Shown here: in pieces, positions 18,403 to 27,758 of the stretch | Layout: every line of letters begins with the position of its first letter | Position numbering within the stretch: the stretch's first letter is position 1 | DNA from: Paracoccaceae bacterium | GTDB taxonomy: Bacteria; Pseudomonadota; Alphaproteobacteria; Rhodobacterales; Rhodobacteraceae | Length of the DNA stretch: 64,000 nt | Assembly: GCA_030148225.1 (NCBI GenBank) | Contig: JASBTX010000011.1 | Location: forward strand, 45,120-109,119 | Direction: 5' to 3' | Made by a program: the position numbers and the translations under genes | The notes under the pieces: model-generated | What the model was told of the DNA's origin: nothing | Databases searched by the model: none | The model's input: the letters and a program-made list of their open reading frames with translations, nothing else

Positions 18403-19257
18403 TCAGTCGACCAGCTGATCGTTCCTGAGCCCGGCGCGTTCGTGGTGGCGTGGCAGAACGCGTCCGTATAGTTGCCGGGTGCGCTCGACGCTGCCGCACA
18501 TCCCCTCGCGTTCGACGAACGAGAATATCCCGACATAGCGTCGGCGCGTGCCGCTGACGGGTAACACGCGGTGCAGTGCATATCTCCCTTTGAAAATCTG
18601 AAGGTCCCCGGGGTTCAGCACCAGCGTCTTGACGCGGTCCGATTGGCCGTCCAGCACTTCCCTGACCGCGTCGAAACATTCGTCATCCGATGTGCGCAGG
18701 GCAGGTGCATATTCGAATTCCCCACCTTCTTCGGCGTTCTGGATGGCCAGCGTCACAGTGTAGTTATTGGTATCGAAATGCCAGGGAAAGCCGTTGCCCG
18801 CATCCACCATATTGATGATGACATCGGCGAGCGGATCGTCATAGCGGAAAAACCTGTCTTCGCGTTCGCCCAGTGCGAGGCGAATGAATTCCATGAAAGG
18901 AGGCCATGCATAGATCGACCTCAAAGGACTGTCGGCGGGGAAATTATCGGCCGGGATAAAGGCGTTCGAGCGGTCATAGAAGCGCCGGATCGGGTGCGAT
19001 GGGTCCCGCGCGGGATCGTCCCGGGTGAAGTAGGCGTTTGTGCGGCTGTGGCTGGCATGGGCATTCGGCGCGACGCTGTCGGCTTCGGCAACCAGGGTGG
19101 GCAGGGCATCCCGGCGGATAAATCCCGGCAGAACCGCGCAACCGTCATGGGCAAGCGCCCCGTGGACCTCATCGAGCAGTTTGCCGAAACTGTCGTGACC
19201 GATCTGATCGACCGGATAGCGTTCCAGATCAATCAGTGTTCCGATGGGCGTGGTCAT
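18403..19257 (-). CDS. 2-oxoglutarate/Fe(II)-dependent oxygenase-like protein
   Basis: A 284-residue protein with the double-stranded beta-helix iron site: H160 and D162 in PWHFDTNN, H229 in YALHRVLPV, and the following Arg cluster near 238 that would hold 2-oxoglutarate. It therefore probably hydroxylates or otherwise oxidises a small molecule or protein in the cytoplasm; the substrate cannot be read from the sequence. The ATG at 19257 has GGGGGGA upstream and was preferred to the upstream in-frame ATG at 19377. Its neighbours (AldR-like regulator, rpsU) give no clue. Confidence 0.78.
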   Translation of the reverse strand: MTTPIGTLIDLERYPVDQIGHDSFGKLLDEVHGALAHDGCAVLPGFIRRDALPTLVAEADSVAPNAHASHSRTNAYFTRDDPARDPSHPIRRFYDRSNAFIPADNFPADSPLRSIYAWPPFMEFIRLALGEREDRFFRYDDPLADVIINMVDAGNGFPWHFDTNNYTVTLAIQNAEEGGEFEYAPALRTSDDECFDAVREVLDGQSDRVKTLVLNPGDLQIFKGRYALHRVLPVSGTRRRYVGIFSFVEREGMCGSVERTRQLYGRVLPRHHERAGLRNDQLVD

Positions 19258-19349
19258 GGCGCGTCCCCCCTTGGCATCATCCCAATTCGGAAATGAAGAC
19301 GCGTCTTGGTAATTTGCGACGCGATTTGCCGCAAACCGATCCTGCGACT

Positions 19350-19384
19350 GAAAACAACAAACCCCCGAGCGATGCATCGGGGGT
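19350..19384 (-). terminator. intrinsic terminator after rpsU
   Basis: ACCCCCGA (19361-19368) pairs with TCGGGGGT (19377-19384). Read on the minus strand it is followed by TTTGTTGTTTTC, a T-rich tract. It lies 38 bases beyond the rpsU stop. Confidence 0.85.
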
Positions 19385-19421
19385 CGTCGTTCGGGTTAGA
19401 ACCCGTCCAGTCGATCGGATG

Positions 19422-19628
19422 TCAGAGCATCCCTTCGCGCTGGGCTTTTTTCCGAGCGAGCTTGCGGGCCCGACGGACAGCTTCCGTTTTTTCACGTGCT
19501 TTCTTCTCGGACGGTTTCTCGTAATGCTGCCGAAGCTTCATTTCCCGAAACACACCCTCGCGCTGAAGTTTTTTCTTCAGGGCACGCAACGCCTGATCGA
19601 CGTTGTTATCGCGAACACTCACCTGCAT
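19422..19628 (-). CDS. rpsU: 30S ribosomal protein S21
   Basis: bS21, 68 residues, sits near the anti-Shine-Dalgarno end of 16S r[28 protein letters not shown] and [17 protein letters not shown] are diagnostic, with a very basic C-terminus. AAGGTGG lies just upstream of the ATG. It is a single-gene unit with its own terminator, divergent from COQ9. Confidence 0.97.
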   Translation of the reverse strand: MQVSVRDNNVDQALRALKKKLQREGVFREMKLRQHYEKPSEKKAREKTEAVRRARKLARKKAQREGML

Positions 19629-19728
19629 GTGGTGTCACCACCTTTCTAAGTTTGAGTTGAACAGAATTGCAGGAGGTGGTCCTATAGCAACGCGACCTGA
19701 TTTTGTCCAGCCATCGCGGGGGAACGAA

Positions 19729-20418
19729 TTGACCGATGCCGAGTTGAAAGCCGCGCTGCAGCAAATGGCGCTGGAGCATGTCACATTTGATGGCTGGAGC
19801 GACGCCTGTCTGGCCGCCGCAGCGGCGGATTGCGATATTCCGGTGGGCCGCGCGCGGGCGCTTTTCCCGCGTGGCGGGATTGATCTGGCGATGGCCTTTC
19901 ATCTGGATGGCGACGCCCGGATGGCGGCGCAACTGACGCAGACCGCGCTGGATGAGATGCGGATACGTGACCGTGTCGCCCATGCCGTGAAAACGCGCAT
20001 CGAATGTGTGTCTGGCGAGAAAGAGGCCGTGCGGCGTGCCGCAACCCTTTTTGCGCTGCCTCAAAACAGCCTGCTGGGCGGACAGCTGATCTGGGGCACC
20101 GCTGACGCGATCTGGACGGCGTTGGGCGATCCGTCGGATGATATGAACTGGTATACGAAACGCATGATCCTGTCCGGTGTCTATGCCTCTGTCGTGCTGA
20201 TCTGGCTGGGTGACGAGAGTGACGGGAACGCGCCGACCTGGGATTTTCTGGAACGCCGAATTGACGATGTCATGGGTTTTGAAAAGGCCAAGTCAGCGCT
20301 GCGTAAATTGCCGATGGCAACGCAGTTCGAGAATGCGCTGAACCATTGGGTTCAAAAGGCCCATACCCGCCCGGATCGGTTCCAGTCCATGCCCGGATCG
20401 GTTGGAAGACAGGGTTAA
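19729..20418 (+). CDS. COQ9 family protein
   Basis: COQ9 proteins are lipid-binding TetR-fold proteins needed for ubiquinone synthesis in mitochondria and alphaproteobacteria. The 229-residue product has HVTFDGWSDACL and the conserved C-terminal core SLLGGQLIWGTADAIWTALGDPSDDMNWYTKR, which is decisive. I chose the TTG at 19729 (GGGGGAAC upstream) because homologues start shortly before HVxFDGWS; the frame is open further upstream without similarity. A quinone reductase gene follows by 3 bases, so a quinone-linked operon is likely. Confidence 0.9.
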   Translation: MTDAELKAALQQMALEHVTFDGWSDACLAAAAADCDIPVGRARALFPRGGIDLAMAFHLDGDARMAAQLTQTALDEMRIRDRVAHAVKTRIECVSGEKEAVRRAATLFALPQNSLLGGQLIWGTADAIWTALGDPSDDMNWYTKRMILSGVYASVVLIWLGDESDGNAPTWDFLERRIDDVMGFEKAKSALRKLPMATQFENALNHWVQKAHTRPDRFQSMPGSVGRQG

Positions 20419-20421
20419 AAT

Positions 20422-21390
20422 ATGCGCGCTGTCGAGATTTCAAAACCGGGCGGGCCGGATGTGCTGTTGTCGGTCAGGCGCGAAATACCGGTGCCCGCCG
20501 CCGGACAGGTGCTGATCCGGCTGGCCTATGCCGGGGTCAACAGGCCGGATGCGCTGCAGCGGGCCGGGCTTTACAATCCCCCGCCCGATGCCTCTGACCT
20601 GCCGGGGCTGGAAGGCGCCGGAGAGATTGCCGCCTTGGGTGAAGGTGTATCCGGCTGGTCCGAGGGGGACAGGGTAACGGCGCTGTTCCCGGGTGGGGCC
20701 TATGCCGAATATGCCCTGACGGATGCACGCCACGCGCTGCCGGTTCCCGGTGACATGGCGCTGGATCGTGCAGCGGCGCTGTGCGAGACATATTTCACGG
20801 TGTGGTCCAATGTCTTCATGCGCGGCGGACTGAAAGCTGGTGAGCGGTTTCTGGTTCACGGCGGCTCGTCCGGTATCGGAACGACCGCCATTCAGCTGGC
20901 GCATCATTTCGGGGCACGGGTGTTTGCGACCGCCGGATCAGACGAGAAATGTGCGGCCTGCCGCGCGCTGGGCGCTGAGGTGGCGATCAACTATCGCGAT
21001 CGGGATTTTGTCGCACATATGCAGGGCGAAGGCGGGGCAAACCTGATCCTGGACATGGTCGGCGGCGAATACATTCCTCGCAATCTGAAATCACTGGCCG
21101 ATGATGGTCGTCTGGTGCAGATCGCGTTCCTGCAAGGTCCAAAGGTTCAGTTGAACCTTGTTCAGCTAATGACGCGGCGGCTGACGATCACGGGATCGAC
21201 CCTGCGCCCGCAGTCGGCCCTGGCCAAGGCGCGCATTGCCGATGCCCTGCGTTCAGAGGTCTGGCCATTGCTGGAAGCTGGCCGGATCGGCCCGGTGATG
21301 GACAGCGAATTTGCACTGGAAGAGGCAGCCGCAGCGCATGCCCGCATGGAAAGCTCGGCCCATATCGGCAAGATCGTACTGAAGATCTAA
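20422..21390 (+). CDS. NAD(P)H-quinone oxidoreductase (zeta-crystallin/PIG3-like)
   Basis: A 322-residue member of the zinc-free quinone oxidoreductase branch of medium-chain dehydrogenases. MRAVEISKPGGPDVL starts the catalytic domain, VNRPDALQRAGLYNPP is the conserved family block, and VHGGSSGIGTTAIQLAHHFGARVFAT (near 145-170) is the NADPH Rossmann site. TIG family TIGR02824-type features (PIG3) fit. It probably reduces quinones or related enones with NADPH in the cytoplasm. It is coupled to the COQ9 gene with a 3-base gap. Confidence 0.92.
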   Translation: MRAVEISKPGGPDVLLSVRREIPVPAAGQVLIRLAYAGVNRPDALQRAGLYNPPPDASDLPGLEGAGEIAALGEGVSGWSEGDRVTALFPGGAYAEYALTDARHALPVPGDMALDRAAALCETYFTVWSNVFMRGGLKAGERFLVHGGSSGIGTTAIQLAHHFGARVFATAGSDEKCAACRALGAEVAINYRDRDFVAHMQGEGGANLILDMVGGEYIPRNLKSLADDGRLVQIAFLQGPKVQLNLVQLMTRRLTITGSTLRPQSALAKARIADALRSEVWPLLEAGRIGPVMDSEFALEEAAAAHARMESSAHIGKIVLKI

Positions 21391-21400
21391 GGGCCTGATC

Positions 21401-22030
21401 CTAGCGGATCGGATCAAAGAGCGCGTCACCAAGATCACAGTCGCGCCTGACATCCGCGCCGCAGACCCGTGGCTCCAGCGCCTTTGTCAGGCAAATCCGG
21501 ACTTCCTGAATGCGACGATCCTTGCAGGTGACGGTAATCATGTCAGGTGACAGGTCAGGGTTCGATTGCAAAAACGCCTCTTCAACCACGCTCGCACTCA
21601 GCTTCAGCCGTTTCGATACCTTGCGGAAAACCGGGGGGCGGACGATAGCCTCGTATGCTTGTCTTGAGGCCTCAAAATACGCCTGAGAACTCAGCCCCGA
21701 GCAGCGCCCGTGCTTTTTCCACTGATACCAGGCCAGCCCGCCCGTTCCCATGATATCGCGCATCGCACCCGTTTCCGCCCGCGATGGGTTGCGACGGGCG
21801 GTTGTACAAAATGACGGCCAGCCGGTTTCGTATTGCGGCCAGAGACCATGCAACGTCCAGCCGAGGCCCCTGTCGGCTTCGCATTGTTCAGATGCGCGGG
21901 CGTCGCCCTCGAGCGCGCACCAGTTCGGTGTCCAGCTCAGCGCGAGGACGTAATAGTCGAACGCGCCCGCGCGGTCCCCTTGGGCAAGGGCCGTACCGGT
22001 GGTGATCACGAGCGCAATTAGCCAGCGCAT
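21401..22030 (-). CDS. ribonuclease T2 family protein, secreted
   Basis: A 209-residue RNase T2 with an N-terminal signal peptide (MRWLIALVITTGTALAQ). Both catalytic segments are intact: HGLWPQY with H61 (CAS I) and WKKHGRC with H108 (CAS II). Several cysteines (in WTPNWC, EQC, SFC) would form the family disulfides. Such enzymes cut RNA without base specificity through a 2',3'-cyclic phosphate in the periplasm or outside, probably for scavenging. It converges on the quinone reductase gene. Confidence 0.93.
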   Translation of the reverse strand: MRWLIALVITTGTALAQGDRAGAFDYYVLALSWTPNWCALEGDARASEQCEADRGLGWTLHGLWPQYETGWPSFCTTARRNPSRAETGAMRDIMGTGGLAWYQWKKHGRCSGLSSQAYFEASRQAYEAIVRPPVFRKVSKRLKLSASVVEEAFLQSNPDLSPDMITVTCKDRRIQEVRICLTKALEPRVCGADVRRDCDLGDALFDPIR

Positions 22031-22154
22031 TTCCTCTTTCCCTTGTGCCGTTCCATCCTTATATAGCGCTCAACTTCCCTGAAATCGTGGAATGGGTCCA
22101 GCCGGATCAGCCGATTTCCCCGGCCGGTGAAGGTTTTTTAAAGGAGAATGACCA

Positions 22155-22895
22155 ATGGCAAAACCAATCATGGCGCGCGCGACCGCTGTATGGCTTGTCG
22201 ACAACACGACGCTGACATTCAAACAGATTGCCGACTTCGTGGATATGCACGAGCTGGAAGTTCAGGGCATCGCGGATGGCGACGTTGCCACCGGGGTCAA
22301 GGGTTTCGATCCCATCGCCAACAATCAGCTTGATCCCGAAGAGATCAAGAAAGGTGAAGAGGACCCGGCCTACAAGATGAAGCTCAAATTCTACGCCGCT
22401 GCTGTCGGTGAAGAAAAACGCCGGGGTCCGCGTTATACACCGCTGTCCAAACGCCAGGACCGCCCTGCATCGATCCTGTGGCTGGTCAAGTTCCATCCGG
22501 AACTGAGCGATGGTCAGATTTCCAAGCTGGTGGGCACAACCAAACCCACGATCCAGGCTATCCGGGACCGGACGCACTGGAATATCTCGAATATTCAGCC
22601 GATCGATCCGGTTGCACTGGGTCTCTGCAAACAGACCGAGCTGGACCTCGCCGTACAAAAAGCCAACGCCAAGAAACTGGCCGAGGGTGAGGCGATGTCT
22701 GATGACGAGCGCCGCAAGCTCGTCTCGACCGAGCAATCGCTGTCGATGGAGGCCGAACCCAAGATACCCACAGCGATTTCCGGGCTCGAAACCTTTACCC
22801 TGTCCGATGACAGCGAACCGGAAGCCGAAGAGGATCTGCCAGATGCTGACAGCTTCTTCAATCTTCCGAATGACACGGACGAAGCCAAAGACTGA
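22155..22895 (+). CDS. trcR: cell-cycle transcriptional regulator TrcR (DUF1013)
   Basis: A 246-residue protein of the alphaproteobacterial DUF1013/TrcR family, linked to CtrA-era cell-cycle transcription in Caulobacter-type bacteria. ATAVWLVDNTTLTFKQIADFVDMHELEVQGIADGD is the hallmark N-terminus; a second DNA-binding-like block ASILWLVKFHPELSDGQISKLVGTTKPTIQAIRDRTHW is at about 100-137. The last 60 residues are acidic and probably disordered. The ABC exporter gene begins 5 bases after its stop, so they share an operon. Confidence 0.9.
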   Translation: MAKPIMARATAVWLVDNTTLTFKQIADFVDMHELEVQGIADGDVATGVKGFDPIANNQLDPEEIKKGEEDPAYKMKLKFYAAAVGEEKRRGPRYTPLSKRQDRPASILWLVKFHPELSDGQISKLVGTTKPTIQAIRDRTHWNISNIQPIDPVALGLCKQTELDLAVQKANAKKLAEGEAMSDDERRKLVSTEQSLSMEAEPKIPTAISGLETFTLSDDSEPEAEEDLPDADSFFNLPNDTDEAKD

Positions 22896-22900
22896 TCCTG

Positions 22901-24694
22901 ATGGCACGCGCGCCCAAATCCGCCAACGAAGATCGGGCCGGCAGCCGTAAGGTGGGCTCGCTCAGGGCGCTCTTGCCGTTTATGCGCCCCTACCGGCTAT
23001 TGTTGCTGGCTGCTCTGGTTGCGCTGACGATCACGGCCAGCCTGTCGCTGATCCTGCCACTGGCGGTGCGGCGCGTTGTCGACGGTTTTCAGACCGAGGC
23101 CGTTCAACTGCTGGACGGCTACTTTACCGCCGCCTTCGGCATCGCGGCGGCGCTCGCGCTGGGAACCGGCCTTAGATATTATCTGGTGACGCGGCTGGGC
23201 GAACGGGTTGTTGCCGATATCCGCAAGGCTGTATTTGACCGCACCATCGGGATGAGCCCGGCGTTTTTCGAAAACATCATGACCGGTGAAGTGCTGAGCC
23301 GGATCACCACCGACACGACGCTGATCCTGTCCGTTATCGGTTCATCCGTGTCGATCGCGCTGCGCAATCTCCTGATCCTGATCGGCGGGCTGGCGATGCT
23401 GCTGATCACCAGCGCCAAGCTGACCGGGCTGGTTCTGCTGATCGTCCCCGCGATTCTCGTGCCCATCCTTGTGCTGGGCCGACGTCTGCGGGCACTCAGT
23501 CGCGAGAACCAGGATTGGATCGCGGCCAGTTCCGGTAATGCATCCGAGGCGCTGTTATCGGTTCAGGCAGTGCAGGCAAATACCCACGAAATGGCCAATC
23601 GCGCGGCCTTTGCCGAAGTTACCGAAAAAAGTTTTCAGGTTGCGCGTCGCCGCATCACAGTGCGTGCACTGATGACGGTCATCATCATTTTCCTGGTCTT
23701 CGCCGGTGTTGTCGGTGTGCTGTGGATCGGCGCGCGGGATGTTCGTGCGGATGTCATGACCGTTGGCGCGCTGGTCCAGTTTGTAATCTATGCCGTCATG
23801 GTGGCCGGTGCCGTCGCCGCCCTGTCCGAGATATGGGGCGAATTGCAGCGCGCCGCCGGGGCCACCGAACGGCTGACCGAGTTGCTGACGGCGGAAGACA
23901 GCGTTCGGGACCCGGCCAACCCTGTGCCGCTGCCGGTGGATTTTTCGGGTAAGGTCGAGTTTGACGATATCGATTTCCGCTATCCCACTCGGCCGCAACA
24001 GGCCGCGCTGGACAAGGTATCGCTCACCGTGCAGCCGGGTGAAACCGTCGCTCTTGTCGGCCCGTCCGGCGCAGGCAAGACAACGATCCTGCAACTGATC
24101 CTCAGGTTCTATGACCCTGCTTCAGGGGCTGTCCGGCTGGATGGTATTGATGTCCGAACAATGCGCCGTGATGATTTCCGCCGCCGTATCGCGCTGGTGC
24201 CGCAAGAGCCGGTAATCTTTGCCGATACAGCGCGCGAAAATATCCGTTTCGGCCGGCCATCGGCAACTGATGCGGAAATCGAGGCGGCGGCAAAATCCGC
24301 GGCGGCCTTTGAATTCCTGTCGGCGCTGCCCGATGGGCTCGATACCTATGTCGGTGAACGCGGCGTCATGTTGTCGGGTGGGCAGAAACAGCGCATCGCC
24401 ATAGCGCGGGCCATTCTGCGGGACGCGCCACTTTTGCTGCTGGACGAGGCGACATCGGCGCTGGACGCAGAGAGCGAGCGCGCCGTCCAGACCGCGTTTG
24501 AATCAATGCGTACTGGCCGGACAACGCTGATTGTCGCCCATCGCCTTGCCACGGTGAAAAAGGCCGATCGCATTCTCGTTTTTGATGAAGGCCGTATTGT
24601 GGCCGAGGGCACCCATGACGAACTGGTCGCCGCGGGTGGGCTTTATGCGCGCCTGGCCAGGCTGCAGTTCACCGACGGGCAGCAGGCCGCCTGA
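22901..24694 (+). CDS. ABC exporter, fused membrane and ATPase domains (MsbA-like)
   Basis: A 597-residue half-transporter that would dimerise in the inner membrane. Six membrane segments span about 25-310; the nucleotide-binding domain follows, with Walker A GPSGAGKTT near 387, the signature LSGGQKQR near 490, Walker B LLLLDEATSALD near 513 and the switch His in IVAHRLATV. The closest naming is ABC transporter of the MsbA/lipid-exporter class; the cargo is not readable. It overlaps functionally with no other gene here except trcR upstream. Confidence 0.9.
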   Translation: MARAPKSANEDRAGSRKVGSLRALLPFMRPYRLLLLAALVALTITASLSLILPLAVRRVVDGFQTEAVQLLDGYFTAAFGIAAALALGTGLRYYLVTRLGERVVADIRKAVFDRTIGMSPAFFENIMTGEVLSRITTDTTLILSVIGSSVSIALRNLLILIGGLAMLLITSAKLTGLVLLIVPAILVPILVLGRRLRALSRENQDWIAASSGNASEALLSVQAVQANTHEMANRAAFAEVTEKSFQVARRRITVRALMTVIIIFLVFAGVVGVLWIGARDVRADVMTVGALVQFVIYAVMVAGAVAALSEIWGELQRAAGATERLTELLTAEDSVRDPANPVPLPVDFSGKVEFDDIDFRYPTRPQQAALDKVSLTVQPGETVALVGPSGAGKTTILQLILRFYDPASGAVRLDGIDVRTMRRDDFRRRIALVPQEPVIFADTARENIRFGRPSATDAEIEAAAKSAAAFEFLSALPDGLDTYVGERGVMLSGGQKQRIAIARAILRDAPLLLLDEATSALDAESERAVQTAFESMRTGRTTLIVAHRLATVKKADRILVFDEGRIVAEGTHDELVAAGGLYARLARLQFTDGQQAA

Positions 24695-24770
24695 ACCCAT
24701 CAAGGTTGCGCGCGTACTGAAATCTTTACATTATCCCTGAAATGCGCCACCGCACGACGGGAGGATGATG

Positions 24771-26666
24771 ATGGTCGCCTATGAATCGGCAAAAGATCGG
24801 GACGACATACATAACGAGATGCCGTGGGAGCAGCGCGACATGCCCCAGACGCTTTATGCGTTGCTGAAAGGCACGACCGACCGGCATGCTTCGCGACCTG
24901 CAATGAGTTTCCAGATCACATCGGGGCCGAACGACCGTGCCGAGACCCTGACATGGCAGGATTTCCATGATCAGACCTGTCAGGTGGCCAATCTGTTTCG
25001 CGGTCTTGGGATCGGTGAGGGCGAAGTCGTCGCCTATGTGCTGCCCAATTGCACCGAGGCTGCGATCACGCTGATCGGCGGGTCGATTGCCGGGATCGCC
25101 AACCCGATCAATCCCCTGCTGGACGCTGAACAGATTGCGGCGATCCTGCGCGAGACAAATGCCAAGGTTGTTGTCACACTCAGGGCGTTTCCGCGCACCG
25201 ACGTCGCCCAGAAGGTGGCCGAGGCCGTGGCGATGGCCCCCGGTGTGGGCACGGTTCTCGAGGTTGATCTGCTGCGCTATCTGTCACCGCCGAAATCATG
25301 GATCGTGCCGTTGATCCGGCCCAAGAATCCGGTCGGTCACAGTGCGCGGGTTCTGAATTTTCGCGCCGAAATGCAGAAACAGAACAAGGTGCTGGATTTT
25401 CCGGATTCGGATGGTGACCGGGTGGCAGCCTATTTTCATACCGGCGGCACCACGGGGATGCCCAAGGTCGCGCAGCATAAATATTCCGGACTGGTCTATA
25501 ACGGGTGGATCGGCAATCGGTTGTTGTTTCAGCATGATGACGTCATCATCTGCCCCCTGCCACTCTTTCACGTCTTTGCCTGTCACGTGATCCTCAAGGC
25601 GATGATCACTTCGGGCGCACACGGAGTCTTTCCAACGCCACAGGGCTATCGGGGAGAGGGCGTCTTTGATAATTTCTGGAAACTGATCGAGCGATGGAAG
25701 GTCACCTTTGTGATCGCGGTACCCACTGCCATTGCCGCGCTGATGCAGCGCCCGGTCGATGCGGATGTCTCATCACTCAAGACGGCGTTCTCGGGTTCCG
25801 CGCCGCTTCCGAATGAATTGATACACAGGTTCGAGGCGGCGACAGGTGTTCAGGTGGTCGAAGGCTATGGCCTGACCGAGGCGACCTGCCTTGTCGCCTG
25901 CAATCCGATTTCGGATCAGCGCAAGGTTGGTTCGGTAGGGTTGCCATTTCCGCACACGGATGTCCGGATACTGAATTGCGCCGAAGACGGCAGCGTGCTG
26001 AATGAATGCGCGGTCGATGAAATCGGAGAAATTTGCGTGTCAAATCCCGGCGTTTGGGCAGGGCACACCTACACCGATGCCGGCAAGAACGCGGGTCTTT
26101 ATGCCGATGGGGGCTATTTGCGCACGGGTGATCTGGGGCGGCTGGATCAGGACGGCTATCTGTTCATCACGGGTCGCGCCAAGGATCTGATCATTCGTGG
26201 CGGGCATAATATCGACCCCAGTCAAATCGAAGAGGCGCTGGCCGCCCATCCGGACGTGGCTTTCGTGGGTGCGATCGGGCAGCCCGACAGCTATGCGGGT
26301 GAAACACCCTGTGCCTATGTCGAACTGGTTGCCGATGCACAGGTGACTGCCGAAGAACTGCGGGAATTCGCCTCCAAGCATGTTCACGAAAAAGCAGCCC
26401 GGCCAAAATATGTCGAGATATTGGACGAATTGCCGAAAACCGCCGTCGGCAAGGTTTTCAAGCCCGATCTGCGCAAAAGGGCAATCGCGCGCATTTATGA
26501 CGAAGCGTTGCAAGAGGCCGGCGTCGCCGCCAGGGTCGCGCAGGTCACAGAGGACAAGAAGCTGGGGCTCTTGGCCGAGATTTGCACGACAGGGGAATGC
26601 GCAACAGAAGATGTGGCCGCCGCCCTCAAGAGTTTTACCCGGCCATGGAAAATGCAGGAAGACTAA
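24771..26666 (+). CDS. acyl-CoA synthetase (AMP-forming)
   Basis: A 631-residue ANL-superfamily enzyme that activates a carboxylic acid through an acyl-AMP to its CoA thioester. The AMP motif TGGTTGMPKV is near residue 224, GYGLTEATC near 365, YLRTGDLGRLDQDGYLFITGRAKDLIIRGG near 450-480 and the catalytic lysine segment PKTAVGKVFK near 560. Three ATGs in a row start the frame; 24771 has the best spacing from GGGAGG. The next gene begins at the base after its stop, implying a shared task. The acid substrate is unknown. Confidence 0.88.
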   Translation: MVAYESAKDRDDIHNEMPWEQRDMPQTLYALLKGTTDRHASRPAMSFQITSGPNDRAETLTWQDFHDQTCQVANLFRGLGIGEGEVVAYVLPNCTEAAITLIGGSIAGIANPINPLLDAEQIAAILRETNAKVVVTLRAFPRTDVAQKVAEAVAMAPGVGTVLEVDLLRYLSPPKSWIVPLIRPKNPVGHSARVLNFRAEMQKQNKVLDFPDSDGDRVAAYFHTGGTTGMPKVAQHKYSGLVYNGWIGNRLLFQHDDVIICPLPLFHVFACHVILKAMITSGAHGVFPTPQGYRGEGVFDNFWKLIERWKVTFVIAVPTAIAALMQRPVDADVSSLKTAFSGSAPLPNELIHRFEAATGVQVVEGYGLTEATCLVACNPISDQRKVGSVGLPFPHTDVRILNCAEDGSVLNECAVDEIGEICVSNPGVWAGHTYTDAGKNAGLYADGGYLRTGDLGRLDQDGYLFITGRAKDLIIRGGHNIDPSQIEEALAAHPDVAFVGAIGQPDSYAGETPCAYVELVADAQVTAEELREFASKHVHEKAARPKYVEILDELPKTAVGKVFKPDLRKRAIARIYDEALQEAGVAARVAQVTEDKKLGLLAEICTTGECATEDVAAALKSFTRPWKMQED

Positions 26667-27752
26667 GTGCCAGAAATTCAAGCTGAAATCCGGCTGTCAA
26701 CAACAGAACTGCGCGACGACATCCCGTTTTACACCAAGGTGTTGAGAATGCAGATGGATATGATCTATCCCGCTGACAACCCGACCGTTGCCGTGTTTTC
26801 GGGGCATGGGCTGCGCCTGAGGATCGAGAAAGATGCAATCGAACCGCCGGGCACCATACGTATTCTGACTGACGATCCCGACGGATTCGCAGAGGGGCAG
26901 CGCCGGCTTGTTGCACCCAATGGGACCACGATAGAGATCGACGCGCTGAACCCGCCACTTATCCTGCCTGAAACCGCGCATGCCTTCGTCGTGCGGCGGC
27001 TGGCGGATCAGGCGCCATGGGTGATCGGGCGCGCCGGAATGCATTACCGTGATCTGATCCCTTCGCGGCTGGGCGGATCGATCATTGCCAGCCATATCCG
27101 GATACCCGATGGCGGGCCTGTACCGGATGTTGTGCATTATCACACGGTCGGGTTTCAGCTGATCTTCTGCTATCGGGGCTGGGTCGATCTGGTTTACGAG
27201 GATCAGGGAGAGCCGTTCCGCCTTTACGCGGGTAATTGTGTGATCCAGCCGCCCGAGATACGCCACCGGGTGCTTTTTGCCAGCGACAATATCGAGGTGA
27301 TCGAGATCGGGGTTCCGGCTGAGCATGTCACGACAATCGATCACGACATGACGCTGCCCAACGCACAGTTGAATCCCGGGCGCGAGTTTCAGGGCCAGAA
27401 ATTCGTCCATCACAAACAGGATGAGGCGGTCTGGACACAAGCGCGCCTGCCGGGGTTCACCGCCCGCGACACCACGATATCGGAAAATACCCGTGGGGTA
27501 GCGGGTGTGAATGTGCTTCGGTCCGATGGTGGGGCCACGACATGGGCTACGCATGGGTCGGATATCCTCTTCACCTTCGTCATGGAGGGCAGCATGATTC
27601 TGGAAGGTGAGGGCAAAGACCCTTATCGCCTGTCACCCGGCGATGCGTTCGTCATCCCGCCCGGGATGAAGACACGCTACAATGCGCCGTCGGATGATCT
27701 GGAACTGCTCGAGGTCAGCCTGCCGGGAAAGTTTGAAACCCGAACGGAATAG
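26667..27752 (+). CDS. cupin protein with N-terminal VOC-like segment
   Basis: A 361-residue protein starting at GTG directly after the stop of the acyl-CoA synthetase. The first ~85 residues (STTELRDDIPFYTKVLRMQMDMIYPADNPTVAVFSGHGLRLRI pattern) look like half of a glyoxalase/VOC fold. Two cupin barrels follow: one with VHYHTVGFQLIFCYRGWVDLVYED and IQPPEIRHRV near 155-210, and one with GSDILFTFVMEGSMILEGE and PGDAFVIPPGMKTRY near 300-345. The paired cupins recall homogentisate or gentisate dioxygenases, but the reaction is not established. Likely a metal enzyme or sensor acting on the product of its neighbour. Confidence 0.7.
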   Translation: MPEIQAEIRLSTTELRDDIPFYTKVLRMQMDMIYPADNPTVAVFSGHGLRLRIEKDAIEPPGTIRILTDDPDGFAEGQRRLVAPNGTTIEIDALNPPLILPETAHAFVVRRLADQAPWVIGRAGMHYRDLIPSRLGGSIIASHIRIPDGGPVPDVVHYHTVGFQLIFCYRGWVDLVYEDQGEPFRLYAGNCVIQPPEIRHRVLFASDNIEVIEIGVPAEHVTTIDHDMTLPNAQLNPGREFQGQKFVHHKQDEAVWTQARLPGFTARDTTISENTRGVAGVNVLRSDGGATTWATHGSDILFTFVMEGSMILEGEGKDPYRLSPGDAFVIPPGMKTRYNAPSDDLELLEVSLPGKFETRTE

Positions 27753-27758
27753 AGCCGA

